This document shows, piece after piece, positions 1 through 8,085 of a stretch of DNA of 64,000 bases. Within the stretch, counting starts at the first letter, position 1. The number at the start of each line of letters is the position of its first letter. Origin of the DNA: Winogradskyella forsetii (GTDB lineage Bacteria; Bacteroidota; Bacteroidia; Flavobacteriales; Flavobacteriaceae). The stretch covers positions 3,816,501-3,880,500 of the forward strand of contig NZ_CP053348.1 of the NCBI RefSeq assembly GCF_013394595.1, given 5' to 3'. The position numbers were made by a program, and so were the translations under genes. The notes beneath the pieces are model-generated. The model did no database searches. It had not been told where the DNA came from and saw only the letters and a list, made by a program, of their open reading frames with translations.

Positions 1-2
1 CA

Positions 3-200
3 CTTTGGTCTGTAGATTATGACAAAGTCATTCCTGTAGTCGTAAAAGCGCTTCAAGAATTAAATAACCAAGTTGAAACACTAGAATCAGAAAACAACAA
101 ATTAAAACAACAATTACGTAAAATAGAACAATTAGAAGCTAGACTTATAACTTTGGAAGGGACAAGCGGAGATAACACTAGCAAAACTACAAGTAAATAA
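3..200 (+). CDS. C-terminal end of a coiled-coil, tail-fibre (peptidase S74-like) protein, partial
   Basis: An open frame enters from the left edge and stops at 198-200. The visible 65 residues start with WSVDYDKVIPVVVKALQEL and continue into a heptad-rich coiled coil (VETLESENNKLKQQL) with a Ser/Thr/Lys-rich tail. In Flavobacteria, large secreted proteins with an intramolecular chaperone (peptidase S74, 'chaperone of endosialidase') domain end with this YD-x-(I/L)P-x-x-x-KA-(I/L)QE segment followed by a trimerising coiled coil. The N-terminal body lies outside the window, so the assignment rests on the tail alone. A rho-independent terminator follows 40 bases downstream. Confidence 0.6.
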   Translation, partial: LWSVDYDKVIPVVVKALQELNNQVETLESENNKLKQQLRKIEQLEARLITLEGTSGDNTSKTTSK

Positions 201-240
201 TAATTATAATTGTTTTGTAAAACAATTATGTTTTTGAGGA

Positions 241-271
241 AAAGGCCGCTGTAGGGAGCGGCTTTTTTTCT
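241..271 (+). terminator. Rho-independent terminator after the tail-fibre-like gene
   Basis: GCCGCT and AGCGGC arms around a GTAGGG loop are followed by a run of seven T. It lies directly downstream of the stop at 200 and before the aldehyde dehydrogenase remnant. Confidence 0.85.
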
Positions 272-276
272 TTTAA

Positions 277-442
277 TTAAAACCATCTTATAGTTATTCT
301 AGCCAACCGCTCCTTAAAACAACTATAAGGTGGAAACAATAACTCCGTAACGCCGAATGTATGTTGTTTTAAAACCGAACGCTCATTGCTAAACGCCTTA
401 AAGCCAAAAAATTTATGACTTCTACCAATACCACTATTGTTT
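277..442 (-). pseudogene. Partial duplicate of the aldehyde dehydrogenase 3' end
   Basis: Read on the minus strand, this stretch encodes the last 54 residues of an aldehyde dehydrogenase (NNSGIG..., HTFGVTELLFPPYS..., TIRWF and stop), with 48 of 54 residues identical to the intact enzyme at 1202-2614. Similarity starts at the stop codon and ends abruptly at about 442, where the next bases no longer match. It has no start or catalytic residues and cannot be a functional enzyme. Together with the real gene it brackets the toxin-antitoxin pair as direct repeats (about 163 bp each). The roughly 10% divergence shows that the copy is either old or came in from a related strain. Confidence 0.9.
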
Positions 443-480
443 AGTGCAAATGCCTCTCGCTCTGATACGACCAATTCATT

Positions 481-508
481 TTGTCCATATTTGCTAAATA
501 TGGACAAA
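481..508. promoter_or_regulatory. Perfect palindrome, probable autoregulatory operator of the toxin-antitoxin operon
   Basis: TTGTCCATATTT and AAATATGGACAA are perfect 12-bp inverted arms separated by GCT, ending 27 bases before the antitoxin start. Ribbon-helix-helix antitoxins of ParD type normally repress their own operon by binding such palindromes. A possible Bacteroidota promoter overlaps it: TTTG at 490-493 and TATATTTA at 514-521, 20 bases apart. The operator role is inferred from position and symmetry. Confidence 0.7.
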
Positions 509-534
509 TTTCATATATTTATAAAAAATTTGAA

Positions 535-768
535 ATGAACATTAGTTTAACAAAAAAGCAAGAAGCCTATATCGCAGAACAATTGAAATCTGGCGATTTT
601 CAGAATGCCAGTGAATTGGTTCGTGATGCACTGCGATTGCATGAAGTATATAGACATCGTATTATTGAAGATTTAAGAGCAGAAATTGAAAAGGGTTGGT
701 CTGGTCCTACAAGCAATCGCTCGGTAAGCGATATTATTGAAACTAAAAAGCGTAAAAAAGCATCGTAA
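535..768 (+). CDS. parD: ParD-like antitoxin (type II toxin-antitoxin)
   Basis: The protein has 77 residues starting MNISLTKKQEAYIAEQL. Residues 1-45 fit a ribbon-helix-helix DNA-binding domain of the ParD/CopG type (ISLT...; FQNASELVRDALR), and the charged C-terminal part (EIEKGWSGPTSNRSV) is the usual toxin-wrapping segment. An upstream TTG at 481 keeps the frame open but lies inside the palindromic operator, so ATG 535 is preferred. The gene ends immediately before the toxin ATG, a standard coupled arrangement. In the family, the antitoxin neutralises the toxin and, with it, represses the operon. Confidence 0.88.
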   Translation: MNISLTKKQEAYIAEQLKSGDFQNASELVRDALRLHEVYRHRIIEDLRAEIEKGWSGPTSNRSVSDIIETKKRKKAS

Positions 769-1068
769 ATGACATACCTTTCTGGTTATAAATTATCCAT
801 TCAGGCAGATAATGACTTAAACGACATTTTTGATTATACCGAACTAGAACATGGTTTTGATCAAGCTATTATATACTTGATAGGATTGGAAGCCCTTTTC
901 AAAAATTTAGTCCTTAATCCAAAAATAGGCAGAGAACGAAATGAGATTAAAAAGGGACTTTACAGCATTACAGAAAATTACCATGTTGTTTTTTACAGAA
1001 TTCTAAAAACCCATATTCGTATTGTGAGAGTCCTTCATGGTCGCAAAGATATTCCGAATCAGTTTTAA
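769..1068 (+). CDS. parE: ParE/RelE-superfamily toxin
   Basis: The 99-residue protein begins MTYLSGYKLSIQADNDLNDI and carries the ParE pattern: an N-terminal strand and two long helices (residues 15-50), NPKIGRERNEI, then the C-terminal strands YHVVFYRI and IRIVRVLHGRKDI. ParE toxins poison DNA gyrase, whereas RelE relatives cut mRNA; the RVLHGRKD ending is found in ParE-type members, but the target cannot be read from sequence. Its ATG follows the antitoxin stop without a spacer. The module lies between two copies of an aldehyde dehydrogenase 3' end, which marks it as acquired. Confidence 0.88.
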   Translation: MTYLSGYKLSIQADNDLNDIFDYTELEHGFDQAIIYLIGLEALFKNLVLNPKIGRERNEIKKGLYSITENYHVVFYRILKTHIRIVRVLHGRKDIPNQF

Positions 1069-1201
1069 TTAATACTATCACTTGTATTATCGCTGTATAA
1101 ATAAGAAATATTGGTACTAAATGAATAGAGCCAATTATTTGATCCTTTAAATTCCAAAAAATTAATAATAGTAATATTAAATAAGTTAAAGTCCACACAT
1201 C

Positions 1202-2614
1202 TCAAAACCACCTTATAGTTAACTGAGCCAACCGCTCCTTAAAACCAGAATAAGGCGGAAACAATAACTCCGTAACGCCGAATGTATGTTGTTTTAAAAC
1301 CGAACGCTCATTGCTAAACGCCCTAAAGCCAAAAAAACCATGGCTTTTCCCAATACCACTATTGTTTGTCCCACCAAAGGGTAGGTTATGATTCGCATAA
1401 TGCAGCACGCTATTATTGATGCAGCTACCACCTGCTCTAGTGTTGTCTAATATTTTGTTGGTATTCTTTTTACTTTTACTATACATATAAAGTGCTAATG
1501 GTCTCGGTTTGGAGTTGATATAGGCTATAGCCATATCCAAACTCTCGTAAATCACGATAGGCAAAATAGGTCCGAAAATTTCTTCTTCCAACAGTTTCGC
1601 TTCAGGCTTTAAATCTGAAATTATAGTGGGTTCAATATATCTTGAAGACCTATCTGTTTCACCGCCGACTTCAAATGTAGCGTGTAGTGTTTTTGCATTT
1701 TCGAGATAAGAAGTTAAGCGATCAAAGTGTTTGTCCGTTACTATGTTTCCATAGGAATCTGATGTTTTTGGATTATCATTATAAAAGGTTTGAAGCCATT
1801 TTTTACAAGATGTAATGAATTCGTCTTTTACGCTTTCATCTATCAACACATAATCTGGCGAGACACAGATTTGACCGCAATTCAAAAACTTTGCCCACAT
1901 TATTTTCTTTGCTGCTTTATCGAGATTCGCGGTTTTATCGACTATGGTCGGCGATTTGCCTCCAAGTTCCAAAGTCACCGAAGCTAAATGCTTTGATGCC
2001 GCTTCCATTACTATTTTCCCAACTTTAGGAGACCCTGTAAAAAAGATATGGTTGAATGGTAATTTCAATAATGCAGTTGAAACCTCAACTTCCCCTTCAA
2101 TCAACGCCACTTCGTCTTTAGCAAATACATCTTCAATAATCTTTGCCATAAGTGCAGAAGAATTTGGTGTCATTTCAGATGGCTTAATGATCGCAGTGTT
2201 TCCTGCGGCTATGGCAGATACTAAAGGCCCAAAAGTTAAATTAAAAGGAAAGTTCCACGGCGAAATAATTAAACAAACCCCTTTAGGTTCGTATGTAATG
2301 TATGAGCTAGAGCCTAACATTGACAGTGGCGTTTCTACATTTTGCTTTTGCATCCATTGTCTCAAATGCTTTTTAGTGTGCTTAATATCTCCTATGATGG
2401 CATAGATTTCTGTAAGTTCAGTTTCCACTACAGGCTTACCCAAATCTTTTTGCAAAGCCTGTTGAATTTGTTCTCTGTAGGTCACTTCAATAGTATACTG
2501 AAGTGTATTTAATTTCTTAAGCCTTTGTTTATAGGTGCTATTCCCAATAGCAAATTGATTTTGCTGTTGTTTGCTAAATAATTCAAAATAGGGATTATCA
2601 TTAAAATCACTCAT
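1202..2614 (-). CDS. NAD(P)-dependent aldehyde dehydrogenase, class 3 (YwdH-like)
   Basis: This 470-residue cytoplasmic enzyme oxidises aldehydes to carboxylic acids. The family landmarks are all present: PWNFP at 119-123 (catalytic Asn121), FTGS at 192-195 in the coenzyme site, LELGGKSP with the general base Glu216, and the nucleophile Cys250 in NCGQIC. The length and the C-terminal HTFGVTELLFPPY region match the fatty-aldehyde/class 3 branch, which lacks the extended N-terminus of classes 1 and 2. The substrate is unknown. The 3' end is the target of the duplication described at 277-442. The nearest upstream region (2615-2890) shows no clear promoter. Confidence 0.93.
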   Translation of the reverse strand: MSDFNDNPYFELFSKQQQNQFAIGNSTYKQRLKKLNTLQYTIEVTYREQIQQALQKDLGKPVVETELTEIYAIIGDIKHTKKHLRQWMQKQNVETPLSMLGSSSYITYEPKGVCLIISPWNFPFNLTFGPLVSAIAAGNTAIIKPSEMTPNSSALMAKIIEDVFAKDEVALIEGEVEVSTALLKLPFNHIFFTGSPKVGKIVMEAASKHLASVTLELGGKSPTIVDKTANLDKAAKKIMWAKFLNCGQICVSPDYVLIDESVKDEFITSCKKWLQTFYNDNPKTSDSYGNIVTDKHFDRLTSYLENAKTLHATFEVGGETDRSSRYIEPTIISDLKPEAKLLEEEIFGPILPIVIYESLDMAIAYINSKPRPLALYMYSKSKKNTNKILDNTRAGGSCINNSVLHYANHNLPFGGTNNSGIGKSHGFFGFRAFSNERSVLKQHTFGVTELLFPPYSGFKERLAQLTIRWF

Positions 2615-2890
2615 TCTAAGTATATGTTATTCAGCTTTTGAAGCTGGATTTATGTATTTCATCGATAGAATTAAATAAGATGTGTTTTTCGTCCTAAATA
2701 TAGTGTTGTTTAACATAAAAATTAATGTTTTTAAAGGGCTACAAGCCCATTTTGTGTATTTGGTCGAAGTTTTTAGCTCCAACATTCCCGTTAACTAATT
2801 ATCGATCGGTTTCATCTAAATTTTTCATCGACCTCCAAGCTATTCTGTTTCTTTGACTCGAAGTTAAAACAAATATAATTTCCTACGATT

Positions 2891-3151
2891 ATGAAAACCG
2901 CTTTAATCATCTTAGTATTCTTAACAATGTCTTTCGCAGGTTATGCACAACAAGACGTTTTAGTTAATAATGAAACAGAACTTGTTGAAACTAAAGACGC
3001 TGTTAAGCCAGAAGTTAAAACAACTAACATTTCTGCGAAAGTTAAAGCTAAGGTTTTAAAAATGAATCGTAAAAAGAGTAACGAAATTATCAGTATTAAA
3101 GCTTACAGAAAAAGTCTTCAGATTAGAGTTAAAACTGTAAAACTTTGTTAA
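2891..3151 (+). CDS. Small exported protein of unknown function
   Basis: The 86-residue product has a clear signal peptide (MKTALIILVFLTMSFAGYAQ, cleavage likely after GYA) and a mature part of about 66 residues that is Lys/Val-rich and basic toward its end (KAYRKSLQIRVKTVKLC). No known domain is recognised. It stands alone with its own terminator 60 bases downstream. Similar small MKTALIIL...AQ proteins are common in Flavobacteria and are secreted or periplasmic. The single C-terminal Cys is not in a lipobox. Confidence 0.7.
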   Translation: MKTALIILVFLTMSFAGYAQQDVLVNNETELVETKDAVKPEVKTTNISAKVKAKVLKMNRKKSNEIISIKAYRKSLQIRVKTVKLC

Positions 3152-3211
3152 GTCAATAAAATTTATGCTATTAACCAATATATTTTGCTATTAACCATCT
3201 ATAACCAAGAA

Positions 3212-3240
3212 AGCCGAAATACAAATTTCGGCTTTTTTTT
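3212..3240 (+). terminator. Rho-independent terminator
   Basis: Perfect 9-bp arms AGCCGAAAT and ATTTCGGCT with an ACAA loop are followed by eight T. It terminates the small exported protein gene. Confidence 0.9.
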
Positions 3241-3300
3241 GTGTTATTTTAAAAATAGTAGTTTTAAAATCTTAATAGAATTTCAGTTTAACACCACTTG

Positions 3301-5943
3301 CTAATCTGCATAATTTAATTCGCCATTAGCTTCTTTCTTTTTGAATTCTTTTACCAAATCCAGTGCATCTGGTATCACATCACTACATAATATAATAAGT
3401 GATCCTTTTACGGCATTCTTAACAGCAAATTTAATAGCTTCTTTTTCAGATGGAATAATAGTAGTTTTCTTATTAGGATCTTTCATTTTTATGCCATCAT
3501 CTAGCATTTTAATAAGTTCCTGTTCTGTTTTTCCTCTAAGACGTTTATCCTGACGGATAATAATTTCATCAAACATTTCAGCAGCGATGCTTCCCATTTC
3601 ATTATTATCTTCCACTCTTCTATCGCCTATTCCGGCAATAATTCCAACTTTTACCGTCGCATCAAGCTCATCTGTAAATTTTTGCAAGGCACGCATTCCT
3701 GCAGGATTATGAGCATAATCCAATAGAATCGAGAAATTATTAAACTCGAATAAGTTTAAACGTCCAGGAGTTTGCGAAGCTGAGGGAATAAATGTTTCTA
3801 AAGCGGCTTTCATATCTTCTATACTTATACCTTGAACATGAGCAGCAAGCACAGCTCCAAGTACATTTTGAATCATAAATTTTGCTTTTCCACCATAAGT
3901 TAAAGGAATATCTTCAGCTTTCATTAATCGCATCTTCCACTCTCCTCTGCATATAGTAACATATCCATTTTCGTAAACCGCTGTAATGCCATTTAAGCGT
4001 TGTAGGGCTTTTATTCTTGGGTTGTTTTCATCCATAGAAAATAAGGCCACATTACACTCTAAATTTCTGCGCATATCATAAACCAGGTCATCATCTGCAT
4101 TTAAAATGGCATAACCCTCTGGTAAAACCGTTTCTGGAATAACCGCTTTTACTTTGGCTAATTGTTCTATAGTATGAATTCCTTTTAGTCCTAAATGGTC
4201 AGCTGCCACATTTGTAACCACTGCCACATCACATTTTTTAAATCCTAGACCTGCTCGCAATAATCCACCTCGCGCACATTCTAAAACCGCAAAATTCACG
4301 GTAGGATCTTTTAATACAAATTCAGCACTTGCAGGACCCGTACAATCACCTGTCATTAATAGTCTATTCTGAATATAAACACCGTCACTTGTTGTATAAC
4401 CAACTCGGTGTCCATTCATCTTGGCAATATGAGCAATGAGCCTAGTAGTGGTTGTTTTTCCGTTAGTTCCAGAAGTTGCAATAATTGGAATTCGACCTGT
4501 ATCGCCTTTATTGGGGAATAATTTATCAATTACAGGAGCGGCAACATTACGAGGTAATCCGGATGTTGGTGCTAGGTGCATTCTAAACCCTGGACCAGCA
4601 TTAACTTCAAGTACTGCGCCTCCAGTTTCAGATAAGGGCTGGGTTATGTCAGTAGTCATTATATCAATACCACAAATATCTAAATCGATGATTTTTGAAA
4701 TACGTTCTGCCATACTTACGTTAGCAGGATGAATAATATCGGTGATATCTTCGGCTGTTCCTCCTGTACTTAAATTTGCGGTATCCTTTAAAATAAGACG
4801 TTCTCCTTCGGTAATAACAGACTCTAGTGTGTAACCTGCATCTTTAATAATGGTCTGAGTCAATTCATTAGTTGTAATTTTTGTCAGCACATTTTCGTGT
4901 CCAAATCCTCTTCTAGGATCACTATTGACTTTATCAATCAATTCTTGAACTGTTGATTTTCCGTCACCAATAACATGTGCCGGTGTTCTTATAGCACCTG
5001 CAACTAACTTATTATTAATAACTAATAGTCTATAATCTTCACCAGTAATAAATTTTTCCACAATTATTGCACCACTGCGTGAACTCTCTTTTGCTTGTCT
5101 GAATGCCTCAAGTGCATCGTTATAATTTTGAATATTTACAGTAATTCCGCGACCATGATTTCCATCTACTGGTTTAATTACTAAGGGATAACCAACATAA
5201 CGGCAAGCTTCCTCTAAGCTACGCTCACGACGAATAATATCACCACGAGGCACTTCAACCTCAGCTTGTTCCAATAAATATTTTGTATCTTCTTTATCAC
5301 ATGCAAGCTCTACACCTATGCTGCTAGTTTCACTAGTAACGGTTGCTTGAATACGTTTTTGATTGGCTCCATAACCCAATTGACACAACGAATATTTATT
5401 TAAACGAATCCAAGGAATTCCCCTAGATTCAGCTTCTTCAACAATAGAGCCCGTACTTGGGCCTAAACGATCTGCCTCTCTAAGTTCTCTCATTTCCTGA
5501 ATATCATCAGTCAAATCATATGCTTCACCAGCAATCAAGGCTTCACAAATGCGCACTGCAGCTTTAGCGGCAAAGCGCCCAACAGATTCTTCCATATAAG
5601 AGAAGACCACACTATACACGCCTTCTTCTCCATAACCTCTAGTTCTGCCAAAACCAGTATCCATACCAGCAAGTGTCTGAATCTCTAACGCAATGTGCTC
5701 AATGATATGACCCATCCATGTACCTTCATCAACACGCATAAAAAAACCACCTTCGCAACCTTCAGAACAACGATGAGAATACATGCTTGGAAACATGGTT
5801 TTCAGTCGTTCAGGAAAACCCTCAATTTTATGAGATGGTAAAGCTTCCATTTCTTCGAGATCTAGAACCATAACTATTAATTTATGTCTTCTAATCGACC
5901 AATAATTTGGTCCTCTCATGGCATTGATTTCGCGTATCTTCAT
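3301..5943 (-). CDS. cphA: Cyanophycin synthetase
   Basis: The 880-residue enzyme polymerises aspartate and arginine into cyanophycin (multi-L-arginyl-poly-L-aspartate), a nitrogen and carbon store. It has the three expected parts: an N-terminal domain (about 1-160), an ATP-grasp domain (about 220-475; KPVDGNHGRGI at 257-267 and LEVNAGPG at 445-452) that adds Asp, and a Mur-ligase-like domain with the P-loop SGTNGKTTTT at 491-500 and DYAHNPAGM at 742-750 that adds Arg. The length fits the usual 870-900. It is divergent from the cyanophycinase gene, sharing a 99-bp intergenic region, so polymer synthesis and breakdown are probably co-regulated. No relative-specific truncation is seen. Confidence 0.95.
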   Translation of the reverse strand: MKIREINAMRGPNYWSIRRHKLIVMVLDLEEMEALPSHKIEGFPERLKTMFPSMYSHRCSEGCEGGFFMRVDEGTWMGHIIEHIALEIQTLAGMDTGFGRTRGYGEEGVYSVVFSYMEESVGRFAAKAAVRICEALIAGEAYDLTDDIQEMRELREADRLGPSTGSIVEEAESRGIPWIRLNKYSLCQLGYGANQKRIQATVTSETSSIGVELACDKEDTKYLLEQAEVEVPRGDIIRRERSLEEACRYVGYPLVIKPVDGNHGRGITVNIQNYNDALEAFRQAKESSRSGAIIVEKFITGEDYRLLVINNKLVAGAIRTPAHVIGDGKSTVQELIDKVNSDPRRGFGHENVLTKITTNELTQTIIKDAGYTLESVITEGERLILKDTANLSTGGTAEDITDIIHPANVSMAERISKIIDLDICGIDIMTTDITQPLSETGGAVLEVNAGPGFRMHLAPTSGLPRNVAAPVIDKLFPNKGDTGRIPIIATSGTNGKTTTTRLIAHIAKMNGHRVGYTTSDGVYIQNRLLMTGDCTGPASAEFVLKDPTVNFAVLECARGGLLRAGLGFKKCDVAVVTNVAADHLGLKGIHTIEQLAKVKAVIPETVLPEGYAILNADDDLVYDMRRNLECNVALFSMDENNPRIKALQRLNGITAVYENGYVTICRGEWKMRLMKAEDIPLTYGGKAKFMIQNVLGAVLAAHVQGISIEDMKAALETFIPSASQTPGRLNLFEFNNFSILLDYAHNPAGMRALQKFTDELDATVKVGIIAGIGDRRVEDNNEMGSIAAEMFDEIIIRQDKRLRGKTEQELIKMLDDGIKMKDPNKKTTIIPSEKEAIKFAVKNAVKGSLIILCSDVIPDALDLVKEFKKKEANGELNYAD

Positions 5944-6011
5944 ATAGGCTGGTATTTGATTTTGTTATTGAAAGATCATAAATATAGACAATTCCAATAA
6001 AAAAATTATCT

Positions 6012-6019
6012 TATTTTTG
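6012..6019 (+). promoter_or_regulatory. Possible -7 promoter element for cphB
   Basis: TATTTTTG fits the Bacteroidota TAnnTTTG -7 consensus and lies 24 bases before the cyanophycinase ATG. No convincing TTTG -33 element is seen at the usual spacing. Confidence 0.5.
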
Positions 6020-6042
6020 CGCTATATTTTTAGAATAAAATT

Positions 6043-6906
6043 ATGCAGAAGATTAAAGGAACTCTGATTCCAATTGGCGGAAACGAGGACAAAGGATTTG
6101 AAGATGACGAAATTCATCGTCTAGATTATATCGAGGAAGGTATTTTAGCACATGTTGTGGAAGAAGCTGGTGGTATTGATGCTAAAATTGTAGTTATTCC
6201 AACGGCATCAAGTATTCCTATCGAAGTTGGTGAAAACTATACAACAGCTTTCTCTACTTTAGGATGTAAAAATATTGAGGTTTTAAACATCAGATCCATA
6301 GCAGATGCAGAAAACACAAGCGTTCTTAAGAGTGTAGAAAATGCAAACTGCGTTATGTTTTCTGGTGGTAATCAATCTAAAATATCAAAATATATAGGCA
6401 ACACAAAACTGCATAAGCTCTTAAGTAATCGTTATAAAAATGATTCCGGATTTGTTATTGCGGGTACAAGTGCAGGTGCTATGGCGATGGCTAAAGAAAT
6501 GATTGCTGGTGGTAGTAGTACTAAAGCTTTTAAAAAGGGAGCTGTACTGATGAGAAAAGGTTTAAGTCTAATTCCTGAATTAATTATTGATACCCATTTT
6601 ATTCAACGAGGTCGTTTTGGTCGCATCTCTGAAGCCGTTGCAAAATTCCCAAATTTAATTGGTATCGGTTTAGCAGAAGACACCGGAATGATAATTAAAA
6701 ATGGTGAAGACTGTACCATTATAGGTTCTGGAATGTCTATTGTATTTGATGGTGGCAATCTTACCCATAATAACCAAAAAATACTGCAAGAAGGGACTCC
6801 GATGACCATGGCCAATTTAACCATACATGTGCTTTCTAATGGAGATCAGTATAATATTCAAAAAAGAAAGGTAAAGGTATTACCGATAGAAGCTCCTTTT
6901 ATTTAA
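6043..6906 (+). CDS. cphB: Cyanophycinase
   Basis: The 287-residue serine peptidase (family S51) cuts cyanophycin into beta-Asp-Arg dipeptides. The nucleophile is Ser143 in GTSAGAMAM. Other family landmarks are FSGGNQ at 106-111, DTHFIQRGRFGR at 183-194 and EDTG at 212-215. There is no signal peptide, so it acts on intracellular granules. The gene is divergent from the synthetase and convergent with the isoaspartyl peptidase that would finish degradation. The start ATG follows a -7-like element and matches the family N-terminus (GTLIPIGGNED). Confidence 0.96.
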   Translation: MQKIKGTLIPIGGNEDKGFEDDEIHRLDYIEEGILAHVVEEAGGIDAKIVVIPTASSIPIEVGENYTTAFSTLGCKNIEVLNIRSIADAENTSVLKSVENANCVMFSGGNQSKISKYIGNTKLHKLLSNRYKNDSGFVIAGTSAGAMAMAKEMIAGGSSTKAFKKGAVLMRKGLSLIPELIIDTHFIQRGRFGRISEAVAKFPNLIGIGLAEDTGMIIKNGEDCTIIGSGMSIVFDGGNLTHNNQKILQEGTPMTMANLTIHVLSNGDQYNIQKRKVKVLPIEAPFI

Positions 6907-7003
6907 CAAAATCCCTTTGAAAAAAGGAATCTCATGAACGTTTCATATACTCTTAAAATTTTATTTTTCTACCTCATGAGATTTCTACCTTCGCAGAAAT
7001 TTG

Positions 7004-7933
7004 TCACTTATAAATAGAAATAATATCTATTCCTTTAGAAGATTTAGCGGCTCTATACATACCTTCCGTATTAAACGGCATAGCGATATTGCCATTAGAA
7101 TCTACAGCGATTAACCCGCCGTCTCCTTTTATTTCAAGGATTCTTTTATGGATGGCTTCGTTTGAAGCTGCTTCTAAACTCATGCCTTTATGTTCCATTA
7201 AACAAGAAACGTCGTAAGCAACTACACCCCTTATAAAAAATTCACCACTACCTGTACAGCTAACAGCACAGGTTTTATTGTTTGCGTAATTTCCTGCTCC
7301 AATTATTGGACTATCACCAATTCTACCCCATTTTTTATTAGTCATGCCACCTGTGGATGTCGCTGCTGCCACATTTCCATTTTTGTCGCATGCCACTGCT
7401 CCAACAGTACCAAATTTTCCATCCTTTTTTACGCTGTGATCTAATTGAAACCCCTCGGTATCTTTAATACTTTGCCATTGTTGGTAGCGTACTTCATCAT
7501 AAAAATAGTCAGGACTTTTAATCTCATACCCTTGATCTTTTGCAAATCGCATGGCACCATCACCCGCTAAAAAAACATGATAACTTTTCTCCATGACATC
7601 TCGCGCTAAAGACACCGGATTTTTTATTCCAGTTATAAGTGAAACTGCACCAGCTTTGAGATTTTCACCTTCCATGATGGCAGCATCCATTTCATGTGTG
7701 CCATTAGCCGTAAAAACAGAACCTTTGCCTGCATTAAACAAAGGCGTATTTTCTAATAATTTAACGGATTTTTCGACAGCATCTACCGCACTACCTCCAT
7801 CTTGCAAAACTTCAAAACCAGCATCTCTAGCTACTTTTAATGCCGCTCTATATTCTGCTTCTAATTCTTGAGTCATCAAACCTTTTATTAAAGTTCCTGC
7901 TCCTCCGTGTATGGCTATTGACAATGTCTTCAT
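7004..7933 (-). CDS. iaaA: Isoaspartyl peptidase / plant-type L-asparaginase
   Basis: The 309-residue N-terminal nucleophile hydrolase is of the IaaA/EcAIII type. Self-cleavage should occur before Thr176 in DGKFGTVGAVACD, giving alpha and beta subunits; downstream are ATSTGGMTNK (192-200), GRIGDSPIIGAG (203-214) and TGSGE (227-231), which form the substrate pocket. There is no signal peptide. Such enzymes hydrolyse beta-aspartyl dipeptides, including beta-Asp-Arg from cyanophycinase, so next to cphA and cphB its role is most likely the last step of cyanophycin use, releasing Asp and Arg. It may also clear isoaspartyl peptides generally. Confidence 0.94.
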   Translation of the reverse strand: MKTLSIAIHGGAGTLIKGLMTQELEAEYRAALKVARDAGFEVLQDGGSAVDAVEKSVKLLENTPLFNAGKGSVFTANGTHEMDAAIMEGENLKAGAVSLITGIKNPVSLARDVMEKSYHVFLAGDGAMRFAKDQGYEIKSPDYFYDEVRYQQWQSIKDTEGFQLDHSVKKDGKFGTVGAVACDKNGNVAAATSTGGMTNKKWGRIGDSPIIGAGNYANNKTCAVSCTGSGEFFIRGVVAYDVSCLMEHKGMSLEAASNEAIHKRILEIKGDGGLIAVDSNGNIAMPFNTEGMYRAAKSSKGIDIISIYK

Positions 7934-8085
7934 TTAAGTTAAGTTTCGAAATCCAAAAATACGTTTTTGATTTTTACTAAAAAGATTCAACATTGCTAAA
8001 AACAGAATTAATATCTAATTAGATTTAGAAATAAGCGTAAAGTGAATTTTATGTATTTTTATTAGAAATAATTGCAAATAACCTA

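Noticed and set aside
968-1198. 76-codon minus-strand frame with a hydrophobic start opposite the end of the ParE gene
   Set aside because: One third of it is antisense to the toxin, it has no supporting context and its similarity to membrane proteins is only compositional.
6925-6990. AATCTCATGA...TCATGAGATT inverted repeat between cphB and the isoaspartyl peptidase gene
   Set aside because: The loop is about 35 bases and no T run follows; it may help end the convergent transcripts but is not a convincing terminator.
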